From Glandiceps talaboti (Eukaryota > Hemichordata > Enteropneusta > Spengelidae), in NCBI RefSeq assembly GCF_964340395.1, contig NC_135566.1:3795001-3859000 (forward strand): a stretch of 64,000 nt of DNA, given 5' to 3'. The notes under the pieces are model-generated. The model saw only the letters and a list, made by a program, of their open reading frames with translations, made no database searches and had not been told where the DNA came from. Shown one piece after another: positions 9,178-21,425 of this stretch. Made by a program: the position numbers and the translations under genes. Position 1 is the first letter of the stretch. Every line of letters begins with the position of its first letter.

Positions 9178-12100
9178 TTATTGTACATGTGGTTTTTCCT
9201 CTCTCTTTCTCTGTTGTATTCTCTTTGCATAGCTCTGTGCCATGGAGTTGATGATGGATATCACAAAGTAGGTCACCATGATAATTATCACTTTTTCAAA
9301 TATCCATGACAACCAATTACCTTTCTGTAATGAAAATATGAAAACAGCCAATCAATTGATGTTCCCCGAAATAGAATTTTATGCCCTAAGCGTGTCATAA
9401 TGATAACAATCATTTGATTTCTTGGACATCATGACTTCCACTCCATTCACAACCTATGCATTACTATACTATATGCATGTATGAGAATAAGTCAACTCTC
9501 CAAGTCTCTTGCTCTAATTTTAACTAGCATAAGGTAAAACCAAGACTCATCCTACTGGCAACATATTATTGCTATGGTTATTGTTCTAGTAGATAGATAG
9601 AAGCAGTTTTAATGTTTGTACACAGTGGGAGTATAATTATTGACTGCTTTGCTTATATGTTTGGACAGAAAGCTATTTTATGGTAGGCCATACTGAGAAC
9701 TAGTATCTGGTATACATACCAAAACTAGTGAAGTGGGTGTTTTGAAATTATAAATAAATGAATAAAGCAGATATGCTGTTCTCGTATTTTGAACTTCACT
9801 GTTGCCCTGAATGTGGTTAAAATAGATATTTATTTCTCTCTCTCATAGACAAGAAGTATCTAATCTGGGTTGAAACTTAAAGTATGGTGTAAATGTTTGT
9901 TTTAGGTAGATGCATCTGGAACTTGTTCTCAGTGTAGTCTGTGTAGAAAATAGCTTCCTACCTCAACAAACACAGAAAGCTACTCAACATAAACAAGACA
10001 CTGTAGGATGATTTTTATTATTGAAGTTTTTGAGAAATAAGAAAGCAACATACAATGGAACAATATATACGTAGCAGGAATGAGTGTTCATGGACTCTGG
10101 GTTCATAATTAGTAATGACATTTATACTCCCAGACAAAATATTTCTTGGCAGTAAATGCCAAATTTTCGCTGACGTCTCGTCACCATTGTCAGGGGTGTA
10201 CTACTATGGGCTATTTGTCACATGTCTCAGAAGAGACGTATTGTCGTGTCAGTGTAGTAAAGTCGTATCTGCTGTGCAACTGTATAGGCAGATACGACCT
10301 TACTGCACAGATGTGACAATATATATGTTGTACAAGCACAGCTCAAAAGATGCCTTGCAAAAGGTGTAATTCTATTTTCAACAGATAATGGTATCTTTTT
10401 GTAGCATTTCGTTTAAAAGACATTTATCGGTTTCCCACACAGAACTTAATATTGGTTCTGGTTGCCATGGATACTTACTTGTGGAACATCTGTACCAGGT
10501 TTATGATGTAATTTCTGTTTTTGCTTTGCAAGGTAGTCTTCAAATGGTGCTTGGAGAGCAGGACCTACTTTTGGTATTTTTCTGGAAACAATACAAAAGT
10601 TACATTTTAGGTAACTGATAAAATGGTACAATAATATTGTCTATGGCATCGTGTTGCTCCTTATGAAGTTATTCCAAAGATAATATTGGTCATTCTTCAC
10701 AGGGCTATTGAAAAGAATTGCGAATGAAGTATAGTTTTTTTCAAACCATGAGGACTACATTATGACAAAGATTGTGGCATTTTCATGAGTGTAATAAAAG
10801 CAAATGTTACAAATTTTTATTTCAGACTCAGAGGTACATATTACATTAAAAATGTATACCATTAACATAATGATAATATTGGTTTGCATATAGAGCATTC
10901 CTACATAGTACCCAAAGTGCTTTACATTGACACAACAGCCCTTCATACTTCCTTAACTCCCTGGGGAGGATACAATCCATCGCAGCCTCTATTGGCACAT
11001 AGGATTAAAGCATTCACATTGCAACCTCTATCCTACCAGGTCCCCAATTATACAGCTGGGTGGACTGTGGCACAATCATGGTTCAAATTTTGCCCAAAGA
11101 CTTAAGGCCATTCAGAAACAAATGGCAGCAGCAACAGTTTCTGTATATGCATCTTGAAAACCTAGAATTTTTAATGACAACCATGCCATTTGACCTAGCA
11201 AATTTTGTCAGCGATGCTTTTTGTAAGAGAAAGGAAATTATGTACAATGTTTAAATATGTACGCTTACTTATTCATAAGTTAAAGATTTGTATTACTTTA
11301 GTGTCTTGTAAGCCCTAGGGGCTGGGTGTGGCTATGGGTAAGTCCACACATGACACTTTAATAAATAAACATAACATAACATAACAACAGTTTGAACCTG
11401 CAACCTGCAGATTCCAAGCTGGCCACTCTAATCATTTGGCCATCATGAATGACTTCATCTAATCATTACCGAAAAAAACCCCAAAAAAACTTACCCAACA
11501 AGACTAATTAAATTTTCAACATGACGTTCACTAAAGAGAGTGATAATAAATATTTTCTGTATATGCATCTTGATAATAGCTTTACCAATAAGGGTAGCAC
11601 CAAAGAATGTCCAGAATGGAATGAGGAAATGACCACATGTAATACCAGCCAGGTCAAACAAGGGATTGGGTATCTGTGGAAGGAAATAAATGTCAATGGC
11701 ACTGAATCACAACTGATCATACAACATTGAATTCAGAAAAGCAGCAAACTATTAAATGATGGAATGTATGTAATACATGTTTCTGTACAGATAACATGTT
11801 GTGCCGAGTGTTCTTAAATCAAATTCATTTGTTCACTTTCCCTGCTTATAACAAGTTCTGCTAGTGCATGCTAGCCTGTCACTGGTTGTACCTACGTTTA
11901 TCCAAAAGGCAACAATCTGAGTACTTATGTGCTAAAACTACTAAAAGATTGTAGTTTAATACCCCTGTATGTAAAGTGATATCTTTCCTCTGACAGACTA
12001 GCTACACATCAATGGAAGTAATTGTTATGACTATGAAATCAACCTGACCTATGGATACCATGGATACTTACCGATGCACATGCTACTATTCCAAAGAAGC

Positions 12101-15100
12101 CAACCTTCTGTACAAGCTTTTGTATGGCTAGCTTGGTACGTGTCATCCAATCCTACAAATTACAACAAACGTAAGAAATATATATAGTTTGTATGATTGA
12201 ATTTATACTTGGAGACATACACACATACATTAAGGACAGGTGCATGCACGCACACACGCGCGCACACGCACGCACGCACACACGCGCGCGCACACACACA
12301 CTCTTCCAGCCAACAAACAGACAGACACAAGTACATGCATAACCAATTCAACAGACACAGACACAGTCATGGACACCCACTTAGAAGCAGGCTGGTTATT
12401 AAAATCTTCTGATTACAAATAATGTTACATACCTGACTATTTGGATCTTCTAATTGTTCTAAGATTTCTTCAAATTCTTCATACTCTTCATCATCTGGTT
12501 CTATTCCTGATAACCTGGCTGTTTGTACAACAACACAAATCAAAGTATCATCATGATGTCATGACAACATTCACAAGTACGGTAGAATAGACCATTCCCA
12601 TTAAAGTCTCACTTTACTAGGCTGCAATTTTCATCAAAGTCAGTCAATGCCATTGCTACACAGTAGCTGTTCCATTGTTATTTTTTTGCTTTGAAACAAT
12701 GTTTTGTTAATTTGAATATTTTTAAAAAGTCTCATAAGTCTGCTGGTTATATTTCTCAGACTTCTACATTTGCTTTAATGGCTGAATATCAAGATAACAT
12801 TTACCTGCTTTTGCCATAAAATATGGTGGTAATTCTCCAATGGCAGTGCCAGCACCCTGGAATATAAACAGTCACATCATCAAGTATTGTCAGAAGTGAT
12901 ACTTGGACACATAATTAGCAAAATCTCTTTTCTTGAGGTATAAATCTCAAAATGTAAGACGTTCTTCTGCATACATTGTGCAGATAATTTGATAAATCTG
13001 TTGCTCTCTCCAATGGCTGCCATTAGCATCAGTTTTACTGACCATACTTGAATATACCAACATTAAGAATTAATTGAATAAACAAACTTTGACAGCATGA
13101 ATACTTCTAAGTTTTTCACTGACAATTTGAAGTCTTGCGTTTAATGTAATCAACCATCAGAACTACATGAATGCATAAAGATTCATACATTTTGATACAT
13201 AATACTAGTAAAATCCGTTCATATCGTTTTAATACTCACCCACATAAATGCCTCTAGTCTAACTTTACTCATAATTGTCCAAATACTCATAGAGTCACCT
13301 TCCACATCAGGACAAATAATTCTGAAATCAAACACAACACATTACTGTTTAGTTTTGTTTGTCATTTGGTAATTGATAAGAACTTCTCGATACTATTTGA
13401 CTAAGAATACAAATTACATAATTTATCTCTCAGCGTGTCAACAAAGTTGGATGAAGGTTATACCTTGAGGTTTTTGCTCAAGATTTAAATTTTCCACTAC
13501 ACTACTAGTCTAGTTCCTATATGGCATCGTTATGATTTACGAACTTGTCTATACTATTTGACTAAGAATACAAATTACATTATTTATCTCTCAGACTGTC
13601 AACAAGGTTGGATGAAGGTTATGCCTTGAGGTTTTGCTCAAGATTTAAATTTTCCACTACACTACTAGTCTAGTTCTTACACAGCACCATTATGATTTAC
13701 AGTCTGTGGTTTAGTTACAGACCACATTGGCATCCAGACTACCACACTCCCTACGGATAATATTGATTACTAGAGGGTCATTTTTATTAAATAATTGACC
13801 AATTTTTAGCGAATATATCTTTGTTTATGTGATGAAAATAAAATGTTACAGTTACAGCTAGTGGAGGTTTAAAGGATGGTTACTTACTCATCAGGATATG
13901 GTGGTTCTTGAAAATCCACTGACATACACTCAAATGCTGCAAGTGTTACTGCTGCTATATGAGGACCCTGTAAGTTAAAACACACATGTTAATTACTTAT
14001 TTCTTTAGATGATGACATAAATGTTGGTTAAGTTGGGTAATCTTCAGTCACAGTTAACAGACTCATGCCAGTGGCAATATGAAGAAAAGACAGTGTAGCA
14101 AGCTTGTCTCACACCCTGCAAAGTGTCTACTCAAAACAAAATATCTGTACCTCAAATTATTTTGAGAACAAACTGTACACACACAGACTCACACACACTA
14201 ACATGAGTACAACATACATAAACAAAAGAGACACTGTCACAGAGACACACACACTGTTTATTGGTACTCACTAATCACTATATTATATACCCTGAAATTG
14301 GCCGTCAAAATGGCCAGCCCAATGCAATGGCCAGCCCAACAGCCAAACCCAATGGCCCAGCCCAATAGCCCACACCAACATCCCAACCCAATGGCCGAGC
14401 CTAACAGTTCAACCAAATGGCCCAGCCCAACAGCCCAACCCAATGTCCCAGCCCAACATCCCAACCCAATGTCCCAGCCCAACAGCCCATCCCAGATTTT
14501 AAGGATATGATGCCCCATCAAAACATAAACAGTAGTAGAAACACTTACCAAATATAGTAGGAATGTATGTAAACCAGTTCCTAAACCTACAGATGATAAA
14601 ACACCTAAGCCTACCCAGTAGGAACACCAAAGAAATTGTTTTCTTATCGATGCCACATACTGTAATAGATAAGGAGAAAATTTATGGCGAAAGGATTAAA
14701 AATTGGGGAGTGAAAAACAGTTTCTGGCAGAGCTAAATAAAAAGTTGGTCCAGCACAAAAGAATGGTCACGTCTAAACCCTACAACACACTGATAAGATA
14801 CTAGATATCCAAGACTCTGGGATTCAAACATTGTGGTTTATGACTAAGAACCATATCAAGCAAATTTCTGTTATAAGTATATTTTATATAATATTTTGTT
14901 CACTGCGTGAGTAAACGCAGACTACTTTGTTTTTAAACTGTATATATTTTAACTCATTTAAACTCATTTATTTAACTCATTTCTGAGGACTGTACATGTA
15001 CTTACAAAGAAGAAGAAGAAGTTCTGTATGAAACTGCAAGAAAAATGGGATGGCGATTATACAGCAAAGGGAAACTTCATTATTTTGGTAGGCTAAACTA

Positions 15101-18100
15101 TCACTTGTGAATATTTGTTTATAGATATTCACAAATATGGCTAGACTGCAAGATACATCATGTTGTTTTGCCGATGTGTGAGGGCGCCCTATCATGGCAT
15201 CCCATACAGACTAAACTTAAAGTATGGTAAGTTGTTAGTTACTTACTTTTTGATGTGATCCTTTTGTGTTGTATGCCATCACTAATGTTGCTACAATGGA
15301 CAGGAATATCAACACCTTGATTATATTATTCCAAAGTCTGTAAAAATGTTAATAATGACAACAAAGTTATGATTGCGTCACATAATTCTCAGTACCTGCA
15401 ATTACATTTCGCAGGGTCAAAATAGAATGAGAAGGTCGACTTATTCTCTAAGACTCGTACACCTATATGTGTAGCACATGAAGTGGAAGTCATGGTGTTA
15501 ACCAAGAAATCAAATGTTATTTTTATGATGTGACAGGGTGGTAAAATTCTATTTCAGATTATGAGAATCTAGGAAATCTGGGAAATACTTACCTAGGTAA
15601 ATTCATAAACCTTGGGTTCTGGAGAGTTATTTCATGATTTTTCATTACATAAATTTTCATTCAATTGCCAAGAAACTCCAAATTGTAACTCTTTTTCACA
15701 TTTATTGTTCTTTTATGTACTTGTACACTCTTGCCTCATGGGTCTTAACAGTCATGAATATGTATTAGATGAACAATGCATATTCATGACTGTTTATCAG
15801 AAGGAAATAAGTACATAGGAGTCATGAATATAGGTCAATTTATACCAAGTAATAACATACAACTTACCTAACCACTATATTGTGCATTTTCAGCATTGTT
15901 TCACAGAAAAAATAGAAGAGTGTTGTAAAAGGTTTTTTCCATAAAACAATATTGGCTCTTTCCTCTCGGTCTTGGCGGTGTTGTTCGCGAAGTACTGCAT
16001 GTTCCTGAGAATTAGAAGCTATTGCACCTGATTGCTTGGAATCCTTAGTACGGTTACTGTCTTTATTTTCAGATGAACTGACTTTTCTTTGCACTACGTC
16101 ACTCATCTTGTCTGATTCTTCTAATCTAGCAATCTAGGATTACAGAGAAGACAAAGATCAAGTCATCAATAACTGATAGTTACTATACCTTGAACATCTA
16201 CATGTACCTTTCTGTTTCACTGTCTATCACATGTATGTGTCATAATGAATGAATGAATGCTTGCATGAATGAATGTGTGTGTATGTATGTATGTATGTAT
16301 GTATGTATGTATGTATGTATGTATGTATGTATGTATGTATGTATGTATGTATGTATGTATGTATGTATGTATGTATGTATGTATGTATGTATGTATGTAT
16401 GTATGTATGTATGTATGTATGTATGTATGTATGTATGCATGCATGCATGCATGCATGCATGCATGTATGCATGTATGTATGTATGTATGTATGTATGTAT
16501 GTATGTATGTATGTACATGTATGTATGTATGTACATGTATGCATGCATGCATGTAAACATCAGTGTTTCATTTGGTATATTTTCTTGCAAATGTCACTTC
16601 TTGTGTACATGGCTTAAATAAATAAATAAATAAATATGCATGCATGTATGTATGTATGTAGGTAGGTACATATGTACGTATGTACGTACGTACGTACGTA
16701 CGTATGTATGTATGTATGTATGCATCATGCTGCAGTATCCTAAGGACCTTGCAGCAGCATAAATTGTAGAGCAATTAATAGCAACATACACAGCTAAATT
16801 ATTCAACATGTGTGTAATTGAAATACAAATACATAAAAGTAAAAAGATTAATTCTAATAGCAGCATAAACAATGATGAAATGTCAATCAATTACAAATAT
16901 CAGTAATAAATATACATAGGTCACATAACAGCAAGTGGACAACAAGCGATTTATTATAATTATATGGAAAAATACATCATCTTCAAGTTTCACAACACTT
17001 TAAATATTTCATTATTTGTTATACATATATGTGTAAGTGAGTGCCATGTATTCATTAGTGAGGATGTTGTACAGGTCTGGAATGTATGTAACAAGTACAT
17101 GTATACATGTAGTACTAAAGAAATAGAGTTTTCTCTTTCAGAAAAATGCATTTTGGGACTTATTTTCATAAAATAAGTGATTAAGTTTGTGCTAACAGAC
17201 TTGTGATTTATTCTTCTATCTACAGACAATAATCTGATACAATTGTAGTTGAGAAAGTGTACAAATATCGATAATTTGGAAAATCAAACAATCTGACATA
17301 TGTAATCACTCTCCACTGCACTCCTGCTTAGCCCCATTTTTTCCCAAAATGTCAAACATTTCGGTAAACTGTGTGGGATTACGCTGAGAATGTGAGGAAG
17401 TGTTTAAAATCTGGACAGCTGCATGGAGTCCACGTGTTCACTTCACACAAAGACTGTTTTCCATGTTATATAACATAAGCACAGCCTTCTGTTATCAAAT
17501 ACTTAATTCACCGGTTTCATTGTAAATCAGCCATCATTAGACTACATGTACATGGATATAAAGACTGACTAATTCAGAAATTCAATTCTACATTTCTGTG
17601 TAATCTGTTATGATTGAGGATTGCGATTAGAAAGTTACAAAAAAAACAAACAACCAAACTAACAGTAAAACAAATAATTGTTGACCGTAAACAGACACTT
17701 TTCAATGATGGGAATACCTCTTCCACCAATCATGGCAATAGTATATGTGGCTTGATGTATGTACATCATTCTATTTGTTTCAACACATGATCTTTGTACA
17801 CTTTAAGTGTCAATGCCCTACTGAAGTGCTCATACATTCAGGAGTCCAAGGTACAATTTTGAGATCTTTCACATGTTATAGTAACACAATAGGGGAGAAA
17901 TATTAAACCCTAGTCAATTACTATTTAATAGGGCAGTTTTAAGTAGGCAATCTCTACTCATCATCATGTCCTTTTAAAGGCCTTTAAATGATCGCCTTTC
18001 CTACCAAAATACAGTTTTAAAATTTGAAACAGTCTACTAGAGTTCTGTGACTTACAGACAGACTGCTGTCTCCTTGTTTTGGTCCTAACATATGCAACTT

Positions 18101-18448
18101 ACTTATATTTCTATTAGCACAAGGATTTACCATAAATCAACTTTGCAAAAACAAATCTTACAACTCCATATAGAAAGAGACAAAAAGTCTATCTTATATG
18201 CCTTTGAGGAAAGTTAGGGAGTCAAATTTGTAAGAACAACCAAAGGAGATTAAATATAGAGTACTTAGTTATGTAGAAATAATCAACACATTTACCTTGA
18301 GAAAGATCAACACCTTCTTAACTGCTGCCCACAAATTAAAAGGTGATTTCTGATGTTCATTGGGAGTGATATGAACTCTATACATTACTGGTGTTACTGG
18401 GACTACAACTTCATCAAGAGTGGTAACACTATGTGTACTGTCTGCCAT
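9178..18448 (-). CDS. VMP1: Vacuole membrane protein 1 (VMP1)
   Basis: ER multi-pass membrane protein of the VTT (VMP1/TMEM41/TVP38) family; known members scramble phospholipids and are needed for autophagosome and lipoprotein formation. Twelve minus-strand exons: 18296-18448, 15868-16133, 15247-15337, 14549-14659, 13888-13967, 13240-13321, 12805-12856, 12433-12518, 12072-12152, 11495-11673, 10479-10581, 9178-9324; 476 codons plus TAA at 9180-9178 (human 406). All junction phases agree. Conserved segments include [95 protein letters not shown] and NWLSWIFEK...[15 protein letters not shown]. The N terminus is longer than in human: exon 1 (51 codons) has no counterpart I recognise, and exon 2 contains an internal ATG (16106) that could start a shorter form. 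Introns hold a SINE, MITE-like pieces and microsatellites. Confidence 0.96.
10240..10320 (-). ncRNA. Candidate microRNA-like hairpin in last VMP1 intron
   Basis: Two 34-nt arms (10240-10273 and 10287-10320) pair with two mismatches and five G-U pairs around a 13-nt loop. The core GTCGTATCTGC is perfectly paired. Size and shape resemble a pre-miRNA. On the minus strand it would be made with the VMP1 transcript. It does not carry the miR-21 seed, and it could equally be a small fold-back repeat. Confidence 0.3.
11260..11450 (-). mobile_element. tRNA-derived SINE in a VMP1 intron
   Basis: On the minus strand from about 11446: ATGATGGCCAAATGATTAGA, with the RNA polymerase III A box at about 11423-11442 (TGGCCAAATGATTAGAGTGG), then AATCTGCAGGTTGCA and a B box GGTTCAAAC at 11390-11398. 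A TTATG-repeat segment and a non-tRNA body with GCCCCTAGGGC follow. Box spacing fits a tRNA head; the downstream end is approximate. Confidence 0.7.
12235..12302. repeat. (CA)n/(CG)n microsatellite in VMP1 intron
   Basis: Alternating CA and CG dinucleotides between the 12072-12152 and 12433-12518 exons. Confidence 0.9.
13391..13710. repeat. 161-bp direct tandem duplication in a VMP1 intron
   Basis: TACTATTTGACTAAGAATAC begins at 13391 and again at 13552. Both units continue into ATTTATCTCTCAG, GTCAACAA-GTTGGATGAAGG, TTTAAATTTTCCACTACACT and CTAGTCTAGTTC. The same sequence family occurs in element A at 2705-3222. Confidence 0.8.
13710..13878 (-). mobile_element. Family A element fragment
   Basis: Ends TTACAGCTAGTGGAGGTTTAAAG with GCGAATATATCTTTG upstream, the same arrangement as the right end of 2705-3222. 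Lies a few bases from the donor of the VMP1 exon at 13888. Confidence 0.6.
14310..14506. repeat. CCCAACAGCCCAACCCAATG minisatellite in VMP1 intron
   Basis: Degenerate units of CAGCCCAA, CAACCCAATGG and CATCCCAACC. Both strands stay open (Pro/Asn-rich on plus, Gly/Trp/Leu-rich on minus, the latter read through from the real exon at 14549-14659), but this is a repeat artefact beyond the donor. Confidence 0.85.
15143..15212. mobile_element. Short family B element copy
   Basis: AGACTGCAAGATACATCATG at one end and CATACAGACT at the other, with GCCGATGTGTGAGGGCGCC between, matching the interior of 7977-8139. About 70 bp. Confidence 0.6.
16243..16720. repeat. (ATGT)n, (ATGC)n and (ACGT)n tetranucleotide block
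   Basis: About 300 bases of TATG/TGTA units with an internal GCAT run (about 16435-16470), then a second block (16617-16720) with AATA, GTAG and CGTA variants. All Met-Tyr-Val-Cys and His-Thr-Tyr-Ile open frames here are artefacts. In VMP1 intron 1 (between exons 1 and 2). Confidence 0.97.
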
Positions 18449-19356
18449 AGCTTATACACGTCATCCTGCTTCCCCAGTGCTTGAGTCTAAAACTCTGTTT
18501 GTGAGATGATATGGCTGGTGATGTCACAGTTCAAGGCCTAGTCATCATCAACAATGTCTCACTACATGCACTGAACTACTGCAATGCAGTGTGAAAACAA
18601 TACCCACTGGTGACGTCATCGGGGTTCCACACTTTGTTTAGAGCTGTGCTGGCCTGATCACATGTTAAAGTTATCAGGAAGTTTGTAAACAATCTCAGAG
18701 ATTGAACAAGGTTTTTTTTTACACATTGTTTTGTAGGTTTCCCTTTCACAGTATGTCATTATCTTCCATTATTGGCTGAGAATTACCAAGTTTCAAATTC
18801 ATTCAAATTTCCAATAATCTTGAATAAATTATTCAATGACGTAGTTTGAAATTATTCGATGACGTAATTTCCATTGTTATCAATATCTGGACTCTGTCCC
18901 ATTAAAATAACAGATTGATGTCTGTAAACACATGATATATGTAGATACAGAAGCCTTCACAAAAACAAAGCTAAAGTCCTAAGTTATTGTTACTGGTACA
19001 TGATGCATCAACAGGTCAATGTCATGAGTAATTATCTGACATTATACATGTGGTATATGGAGGTTAGTGACATATACACTAACACTACTATGACTTCAAA
19101 TCGAAGTCTATCTTGACAAAATAATACTCTGTCCTAATAGTATACATAAAGTTCTGTTTCTGTTTTGTAACTAAATATGTTGTTGTTTAATATGGGGTAT
19201 GTCTGGGTCATATCCTTATATTACAGGTTACTCAATGGCATTCAGGACACTGGCACTGGTCAAACAAACTGAATGCATGCCAACTTTTGGCGAAGTAATT
19301 ATAATTCCTTTTAAGTCCACACTAACATACATAATGTAGATGTGATGAATGGTTTC

Positions 19357-19361
<5 letters not shown>

Positions 19362-19436
<75 letters not shown>

Positions 19437-19711
19437 CGTGCGTGCGCGCGCGCGTGTATGTATGTATGTGAGTGTGTGTGTGTGTATGTATGTATGTATG
19501 TATGTATGTATGTATGTATGTATGTATGTATGTATGTATGTATGTATGTATGTATGTATGTATGTATGTATGTATGTATGTATGTATGTATGTATGTATG
19601 TATGTATGTATGTATGTATGTATGTATGTATGTATGTATGTATGTATGTATGTATGTATGTATGTATGTATGTATGTATGTATGTATGTATGTATGTATG
19701 TATGTATGTAT
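19362..19711. repeat. (GT)n then (ATGT)n microsatellite
   Basis: About 35 GT units, a GCGT/GC patch, then more than 50 TATG units. Upstream of VMP1. Confidence 0.97.
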
Positions 19712-20544
19712 GTGTGCGTACATTTGTAATATACAAATGTACATATACATGTACACTGTTGTATAGTATGAGTGAGTGTATGATAGTAAATGGTATAACA
19801 CCATACTACATAACATTTGCTTAGATAATTATGGGTTTATAAATACTTGTGTAATGTATAATTACTTCATAACCTGTATTTAGACATAATTCACATGTGC
19901 ATATGTAATCAATCACAAAATCAAGATAAATTGTAGTGTACTATAATAATACACAGTCATGAAACAATCATTATTGAATAAATGGTTAATTAGATTGGAA
20001 ATGAGTGAACGCTTATCCTTCCACAAGGGCAATAGTTGCTACAAACAATCCTAAATGAAGGAATTTCTCTTTCTGAGCTTATGTGAAATTATGAGTCTGT
20101 CCCTTATAGAGCTAATTTTGAAATTTCACTTAAAATAATGTTGATATCAAGGCAGTGCCAAAATGCATCAGACTATTAAACTAATGATAATAATTAAAAT
20201 ATTTCTCAATTAATTTTAAACTGAATTATAATTCTAAATTTTGGATTATGTCACATCAGAAAACTTAAAAAAAATAAACAAACAAATTAGATTTTGTCAT
20301 TAGTGTTCATATGATATTATACCACTCACTAATTTTGACATAATTTTATGTAAGGTGATGCATACTAATGATGTAGATAATACACATTATTATACTGGCT
20401 ATGCCAGTATGTGTGTACAAGTGTGTCAGCTGTACAGCTTCATTGTATTCCCCTGGCATTACTTCTTTTTACTATGTTAGCATCATGTTACAACAGTGGC
20501 AAGATTAGTTTTGACGCGCATGTACAACAGATACACACTAAGGC

Positions 20545-21210
20545 TAGAAATTAACAGTAGTCCAGGGCGCAGTAGAGTATTCTACTAAACATCACATCTT
20601 GACTACCAAATTAGCAGTAGTCCGAGGCACATTGACTACTAAACATTGTATCTAGACTACCAAATTAGCAGTAGTCTAGGACACATGAGACTACTAAACA
20701 TTGTATCTAGACTACCAAATTAGCAGTAGTCCAGGACACATAGACTACTAAACATTGTATCTAGACTATCAAATTAGCAGTAGCCCAGGGTACAGACAAA
20801 TGTAGACTTCTAAACATTGTATCTACTACCAAAGTAGCAGAAGTCCAGAGTACATAGACTACCAATCATTGTATCTAGACTACCAAATTAGCAGTAGTCC
20901 AAGGCACATTGACTACTAAACATTGTATCTAGACTATCAAATTAGCAGTAGTCCAGGGTACACAGACTAAACATTGTATCTAGACTACCAAATTAGCAGT
21001 AGCCCTGGGTACACAGACTAAACATTGTATCTAGACTACCAAATTAGCAGTAGCCCAGGGTACACAGACTAAACATTGTATCTAGACTACCAAATTTTAG
21101 CAGTAGTCCAGGACACATAGACTACTAAACATTGTATCTAGACTACCAAATTACCAGTAGTCCAAGGCACATTGACTCCTAAACACTGTATCTAGACTAC
21201 TAAATTACAT
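20545..21210. repeat. Minisatellite of about 50-58 bp units, roughly a dozen copies
   Basis: Unit core: CTAGACTACCAAATTAGCAG, then TAGTCCAGG, ACACAGACTA, CTAAACATTGTAT. Units vary in length through presence or absence of an ACTACTAAAC segment. About 5 kb downstream of the SAP-motif exons and 2 kb upstream of VMP1. Confidence 0.9.
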
Positions 21211-21334
21211 GTAGAAGGTGGTACTCTGACAGACAAGTGGAAGTCCATAGAAAATTGTGAAAAAGTTCACTTGGCTAAATCTGACTGACTACCAACCTTA
21301 GTTAAATTTGAGCCCAGTAAAAATATCATTTTGA

Positions 21335-21425
21335 ATAATGATAACAATTATAATAATAATGAATATTTATAATGCGCCTGTTCTCCTGGAGTGCTCCAGG
21401 CACGGACATAGACCTACTTACAAAA
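21335..21425 (-). mobile_element. SINE-like fragment with ATT-rich tail
   Basis: On minus: GTGCCTGGAGCACTCCAGGA, GAACAGGCGCATTATAAATA, then a TTCATTATTATTATAA tail. Short GC-rich dyad followed by GCGC-ATTATAAAT and an ATT tail resembles 3' ends of invertebrate retroposons; no A/B box seen. Confidence 0.35.

Noticed and set aside
10240-10320. Homologue of miR-21
   Set aside because: The position within VMP1 is suggestive but the arms lack the AGCTTAT seed.
11390-11445. tRNA gene
   Set aside because: A and B boxes are present but no cloverleaf can be formed; it is the head of a SINE.
14258-14548. Gly/Trp/Leu-rich extension of the VMP1 exon and a Pro/Asn-rich frame on plus
   Set aside because: Beyond the VMP1 donor at 14548-14547; produced by an intronic minisatellite.
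16217-16621. Long open frames of repeating His-Thr-Tyr-Ile or Met-Tyr-Val-Cys
   Set aside because: Tetranucleotide microsatellite without stop codons in most frames; the same holds at 19311-19824, 27456-27972 and 47788-48165.
20545-21210. CRISPR-like array
   Set aside because: Units are contiguous minisatellite copies without unique spacers, in a eukaryotic intergenic region.
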